Shown: positions 41,101-47,100 of the stretch, in pieces
How the letters are laid out: every line of letters starts with the position of its first letter
How positions within the stretch are numbered: the first letter of the stretch is position 1
NCBI RefSeq assembly: GCF_016920785.2
Contig: NW_024609835.1
Span: forward strand, 22,473,108-22,537,107
DNA length: 64,000 nt
Source: Ixodes scapularis
Lineage: Eukaryota > Arthropoda > Arachnida > Ixodida > Ixodidae
Reading direction: 5' to 3'
Notes under the pieces: model-generated
Seen by the model: the letters and a program-made list of their open reading frames with translations, nothing else
Database searches by the model: none
What the model was told of the DNA's origin: nothing
Program-made: the position numbers and the translations under genes

Positions 41101-44100
41101 TCGATTCATATGGCCTAAGATCAACGCCGACATCCGCAATTGGACACGCACGAGCGTGCAATGCCAGCGCGCGAAAGTGGGTCGGCACACGACTACACCG
41201 TTCGGCAAGTTTTCACCTCCCGATGGTCGTTTCAGCAACATCCACCTCGACATAGTGGGACCACTCCCGCCAGCAGACGATTGCCGGTACATTTTGACCT
41301 GCATCGACCGCTTCACGAGGTGGCCTGAAGCAACACCGATCAAATCGATAGCAGCAGAAGCTGTAGCACGGGCCTTCGTCAGCATGTGGGTCAGCCGTTT
41401 TGGAACACCAACCACCATCACAACAGACCGAGGGAGACAGTTCGGGTCTACACTGTTCCAGAACCTCTCGCGGATCCTAGGTACAAAGCATATTCACACT
41501 ACATCCTATCACCCCATCTCCAACGGAATGGTGGAACGGTTTCACAGACAGCTAAAGGCCAGTTTGAAGACGAAAGATACAGCCGCGCCTTGGACGGAAA
41601 CTCTACCACTTGTCATGCTTGGAATACGCACGTCCCTAAAAAGTGACCTGGGATGCAGTACAGCAGAAATGGTGTACGGCACGCCTCTACGCATCCCTGG
41701 TGAGTTTCTAACACCTACCACCAACACCGAAACCACCACAGCAGAGGACTACGCAAGCCGTCTACGTTCCTCATTCGAGAAACTACGACCTGTGCCCACA
41801 CGACAGCGGAACTCTCGCAAGGTGTTCCTCAGCCCGGAACTGTCACGCTGCACCCACGTGTTCATACGCACAGACGCCGTGAAACGACCGCTGCAGAACC
41901 CATATGAAGGACCATTTAAAGTTCTAAAACGCGCCGACAAGTACTTCACCGTGCTCGTGAAAGGACGTGAAGATACAATTTCACTCGACAGGATAAAACC
42001 AGCTCATCTCGAGCAACCCCAAGCACACACAACTCCAACCCTAGTACGACGAGTACACTTCAAAGGAGCACCTGATCGCTCGTCTCCTCCACCTCCTCGC
42101 TAGGGGGGGGAGTACCTGTAGCGGCACGCTACAGCGAGTAAAGAAGACGAAGAACACCAGCTCGAGAAAAACACCATCACTTACACGCGGGGGCTCGAGA
42201 TGACAAGGCGAAGGGCTACGCAGTCCACGTTCCACGATCTTCAGATTTTGACTCTTTTGTAAATAATGTAAATATACGATTTGTTAGCAAATGAGAATAT
42301 CCTTCTTGCTACAGGACCAATAGACCGATCTCACAAGGAGTTTCACGACGCCACCGCTGCCGTGGTGCATTCTGGTAACTGTAGTTCTCCCCAGTGTTCT
42401 GGCCGCGTCAAGGCGCGTTGTACGTCCGGTGTTTGGGAATTTTCAGGTTAGCACGAAACTTTTAGTCAGCCGTTTACTCACGGTTTTTAATGGGTGTCTT
42501 CTTCCGTTCTGTGTCAAGGTGCTACAATAACAGCACCAGGCAAAACGGCATCGGATTTTATGTCTTCCCGGAAGAAAGCAGCCCACGAAAAAAGTGTCTA
42601 AAACAGGTAAAGGGAGCGGTAGAAGAGCGGCAGGAAAAAACGTTTTTAGATTTGTTTCGTTATTTGATTCATAATTTATATTCACCCCATTGCACGATAA
42701 CTAAAGAGTGTAAGCTTACACAGGGCATGAGACGTAGTAGGGCGTACCAAAGTGTTCCGTAAGTTAGAATCTTTCAGAGCACTCGCTCCGTAGCGGTATA
42801 TCCGTTGGTCTATCTCAACCGGAACTTCCACACTGCCTTGCGGCGACCGTTTTTAATACAATGTTTGCTTGATGCATTTTGGTGGTTATAACTGTTATTG
42901 ACACGACATGTTTTGAGCACAACTGTGCTTCAAAAAATCAGTACAATCACCGAAGAAAGAGCAGCGATTCTCGGTACGTATATATATATATATATATGTA
43001 ACTTGAAATACAACGACTTTCTCAATATCAGACTTAATTTTTTTTTAGTGGGCTATTATGCCACAACCTGATTTGGCTGGCGTTACTGATACATTCTGCA
43101 TTAACACCAATCGACACAGCGGAAAAAACATTCTCCGTCGGTCAGCTCTTACCGTTCGGAGCTTGAGCAAACCAAATAAAATTGAATAGAAACTGTACAC
43201 AAGAGCTCATCTCTACCCGAAGTTCTCAGGCATCTCTCATGGTTACGTTTCATTTTGACAAATGCGAGCTGTTACGGCTCGTCAGGCAGGTTCTTTTTGT
43301 AGATCGTTTCTTTGGTTACAGGCTTCCCCCCGCAGTTCTAATGTACCCTGTCGCAAAGGCCCTCAACCAGAATAGAACGAGTTTTAGAAAACTATCGCTC
43401 TCCGAGAATGTCTATTGAGCTCGTTTTACTTCATTGTCGCATAAAAGTTATGCCCAAGCCTGCGCACTACAGAGCTCAGTATTTCACCGACACATTTGAC
43501 GCTGTTCCGCGGTGCTACACCGAGCCGATGGTCCCTCGAATTTTGTGCTTTTTCACGTTGAGGTAGATATTCACTTGCTTTCAAGTTTATTGAGACGTAG
43601 GAGCACCCGGAGTGGTCGAGGGAGTAGTGGCCTCGTTGTTTTTGCCGCTGTTGCAGTAAGACCACCGCGTGAACGCAGTGGGTTCACGCGCGTTCACGAA
43701 GGCGAAGAAGCGGACGACGACGAAGCAGACGGCAAAGCGATTCTAAAGCGATAAGACAACGGAAACTGTTTTTTTTTTTGCGCCTGATGACAAACTAAGG
43801 CATCACAAACAACACAATCTAAGAAAGTACTGATATGTAGGGGAATCCAAGCTAACACCAGGGCTTCCCAAACTATGATGTACGCCCACATGAGCCCTTT
43901 TCAGCCGGGAAGCCGGAGAGCGATGACTACAAGTAGCATGGCGGCTGCAATACTTCCGGAATGCGCGCGCCTGCGCAGTTCGCTTGGCGGCATCGGTCTA
44001 TTCGGGACGTTTCAACTCCTCAGCTGTCCGATCTGAACCCGCTGATATTTAAAGAACGATGGCCACCGGGGCTATTTTGATCGGAGCGTTTCCGGCTGTC

Positions 44101-47100
44101 TCGGCGTCTAAATTTCGGGGCTCGTTTCTCAAGTGTCGTGCAACCTGAATAAATCTGTCACATTCAGATCGCTTAAGTTATATATCAACTTTATAGCTTC
44201 AAATAAACTATCGGTTATATTTTTTTTTACATTGATTTATCTGATAGAATGGTATATATCGTGCAAACAATATTTCGTATTTCCTAAAATTCTGAGTCTC
44301 AAAACACGAACTCTACGCATTTGTGTACCCCTCTCCAATGTCATTGAAGGGCACCTTGTAGGTTTTTGGTCACCACGTTCAACGTGGCTAACACAGCGAC
44401 ACGCAGGCAACATTGTATAATTCCAGGAATGAATATAATGCTGACATATAGCTCGCCCTCACTACTCTATCGAGTTGATGCTCATCTACACTACCATATA
44501 ACTAACCTTCTTGCGCATCAATGCTTATAAAATAACTTAACTAAAATGGAAACAAACAAAATTTATAAAGATTTCAGAATCTTTATGTGCCGTAACTTTC
44601 TTCGTGACTAGCCTTCTTTAGGTTGTATGGATGCAGTTTTATGTCTGTCATATTAAGTACTTTGTGTTTCGCCCAAAAAATAACATATTTTGTTTTTAAA
44701 ATATTTAAATCTAGCCGATTCAAGGAGCCTTGTCGATGATTTATTTAACCAATTATTCGATGAACTGGAAAGAGTCGAAGATTATTATGAAAGGAAAAGC
44801 ACAAGAACATTCGAGTCGTCTGCAAACAATTGAATTTCCGCGCACTACCACGTAGTAACTATATTAATAACAGAAACAAAAATAAAAAAATCAATAAAAT
44901 AATTAATTGCAGAAAACAATTGTTATTTGTACGACATCTTGTAATCTCTGAGATGGGGAACGATAAAAAAAAAACGGACGAACACAACAAAATTTTAAAC
45001 GCAGCTGAATTTTATTGATAGGAGCATACCAATAAATAGACTTTCAAACAAAAGGAAAAGTGAAATGGCAAAAAAAAGAAGAACTCAAAAGCAAAAACAA
45101 AACAGGCAACGCGTTCACCCCAGACAGCCTGAGCCACTCCACGGCTCCAAACACTTTCAGAAAAGGAGCCGACCACCCGAACAACAAACCCAAGGTCAAC
45201 ACACATGGCGACCTCCAAAGCGCTACAGCCTAAGCTCTATTTCCTATTCCAAAATAGGAAATAGGTAGGAAAGTAGGAAATGGAGTAGGAAATAGAGCTT
45301 AGGCTGTAGCGCTTTCGAGGTCACCATGTGTGTTGACCTTAGGTTTGTTGTTGTTCAGGTGGTCGGCTCCTTTTTTTAAAGTGTTTGGAGCCGTGGAGTG
45401 GATCAGGCTGTCTGGGGTGAACGCGTTGCCTGTCTTGTTTTTGCTTTTGAGTTCTTCTTTTTTTGCCCTTTCTCTTTTCCTTTTGTGAGAAACTCTATTA
45501 GTGGTAGCCAAGGCAATTGCGTTTTCTTTTTGTCGGTAACATGAAAGGGGCAATGTAACAATTTTTGTGCATTGCGCAAATACCGCTCAGAACTAATCCC
45601 TGACGTTTATGACTTATGAAACATGAGATCGTTTTTCACCACATGCAATAGAAGTTGCAAAAAGAAAGTAAAGAAAAACGAGCAGCGTTCACCCCATCGA
45701 CTTGCAGTCAGAACAAGAGGCCACGTGGTATGGAGCCGATTATATGCCGTCAATGTTATCATAGCCACGCGCTGGAGTTGGCAAGGCACAGGACACGCGC
45801 CAAGTTCCAGACATTGTTACTGTTCGGCTATTGTCGTCATTGCAGCGATTGGACACGGGCCACAACTCGAATGCTTGTCGAGCAATCGCATGCAAATATC
45901 GTCCCCCCAGCTACGTGAACAAGTTTTGCGAAAAAAAGACTGAAAGAAAACGCTTGTTTTTATCTTTAAAATTCTACCACTACAAAACAGTTTCTTGGCC
46001 AGTGGTCTTGCGTGCGGCTATCCTTGAGTCCCACTAGTGCCAGTAAGCTCGTGTAAAGTGAAAAACACCCAAAGCGAATCTTACTGCTCGGCCCCTTTAA
46101 TCAACGACCAAAATCTCTATACGCCAAACTCATCTTTGTGGCGTGACGCCAAAGCGATGTTCTAGCTCGGAACAGAGGATACTCAGATGGCTCACTCTTT
46201 CCAAAACGTGTTTCTGCTCATGCGCAGTGCCCCCAATTACTGTGGGAAAACGCGCTTGCTTCCAATCATTAAGTTGGTGGATATACAGACCGTGACCCCT
46301 TTTATACAATTTTTCCAGCTTTATTCTTAAAAAAAAAAAAAAATAATAAAAAAGTTGGTCGTTTAAAACTACAAGGGTAGTAAAAAGTCCTCATTCGGTG
46401 CACCGACGTAGGAGGGCCCGCCAATATACATTCCAAGCAAAAACAGAAAAATACACACGCACACACACGCACACACACAGATGTCATGTTGGTGTTAGCA
46501 GTGTACACACACCGAATCAGGTCATCCCACAAAAGAGGTGAGAACAGTGCCGAGCTGGATGCTTACGCTGACAGATAGAACGGGTCCGATCTTGTACATG
46601 GAGTACCGGTAGGAGTAGTGGCTGATGTCATAAAGGTCCGCTCCCGTAGGCAGCTTGACGCCCAGAAACTGCTTGGCAAAGTGCGCGAACTGCTGCATGC
46701 GGGTCGGAGTGCCTCCCATGCAGATGAACTGCAAGGTCGATGACAGCCGGCAAAACGTGTCAACCACGAATGAACCACGTACATAAGCACCGAGCGAAAG
46801 GAGAATCAAATCGGTCTCGTTCAAGTTAAGGGTTTCTTTGATAGCGAGAGCGTTAAGGAGCTCGTGTCACAAACAAAAAATCGGCGACATGGCAAAACGA
46901 AAAAAAGCCGGCGTCGGTGGCGTTCCGCGAAACTCTTGATTGGTTCATAGGTTCATGACGCCACAGCCACATGACCTAGCGCGGGTATTTCAAGCAACCC
47001 ACAAAGGTAACGTAAAACGTTACGTTCCGCGTGGAATGAAAGTGATTAAAAACCTGACATGTAAAGCGAATTAAAGGTCATCATATGTTTAAAATGTTTA

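Larger units (their letters stand above)
37884..42313 (+). mobile_element. Ty3/gypsy-type LTR retrotransposon, nearly intact
   Basis: A 4,430-bp element bounded by two 197-bp LTRs that begin TGTAGCGG and end GCTACA. It is flanked by the 4-bp target duplication GGAC (37880-37883 and 42314-42317). Internal order is primer-binding site, gag, overlapping pol in the -1 frame (protease, reverse transcriptase, RNase H, integrase), polypurine tract. No envelope gene and no chromodomain were seen. The unusual Cys/His motif at the end of gag and the short LTRs suggest the Mag-like part of Ty3/gypsy, which is an inference. It sits antisense in the third-to-second exon intron of the uridine phosphorylase gene. 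One LTR difference in 197 positions implies recent insertion. Confidence 0.96.
42318..44003 (+). mobile_element. Possible P-element-like relic with THAP-like first exon
   Basis: CAATAGACCGAT at 42318-42329 is inverted (one mismatch) as ATCGGTCTATTC at 43992-44003, and the sub-terminal GC-rich parts are loosely alike. A plus-strand frame from 42490 reads SVSRCYNNSTRQNGIGFYVF, then PEESSPRKKCLKQ, before a GTAAAG donor at 42607. The spacing C...GIxFxxFPxE...RKKxLKQ matches the N-terminal half of THAP domains, which P-element transposases carry. No target duplication and no transposase core were recognised. The LTR retrotransposon abuts its left end. Confidence 0.4.

Noticed and set aside
42314..44010. 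8-bp target duplication for the P-like relic
   Set aside because: The flanks (GGGAGGAC on the left, GGGACGTT on the right) do not match, so no duplication is claimed.
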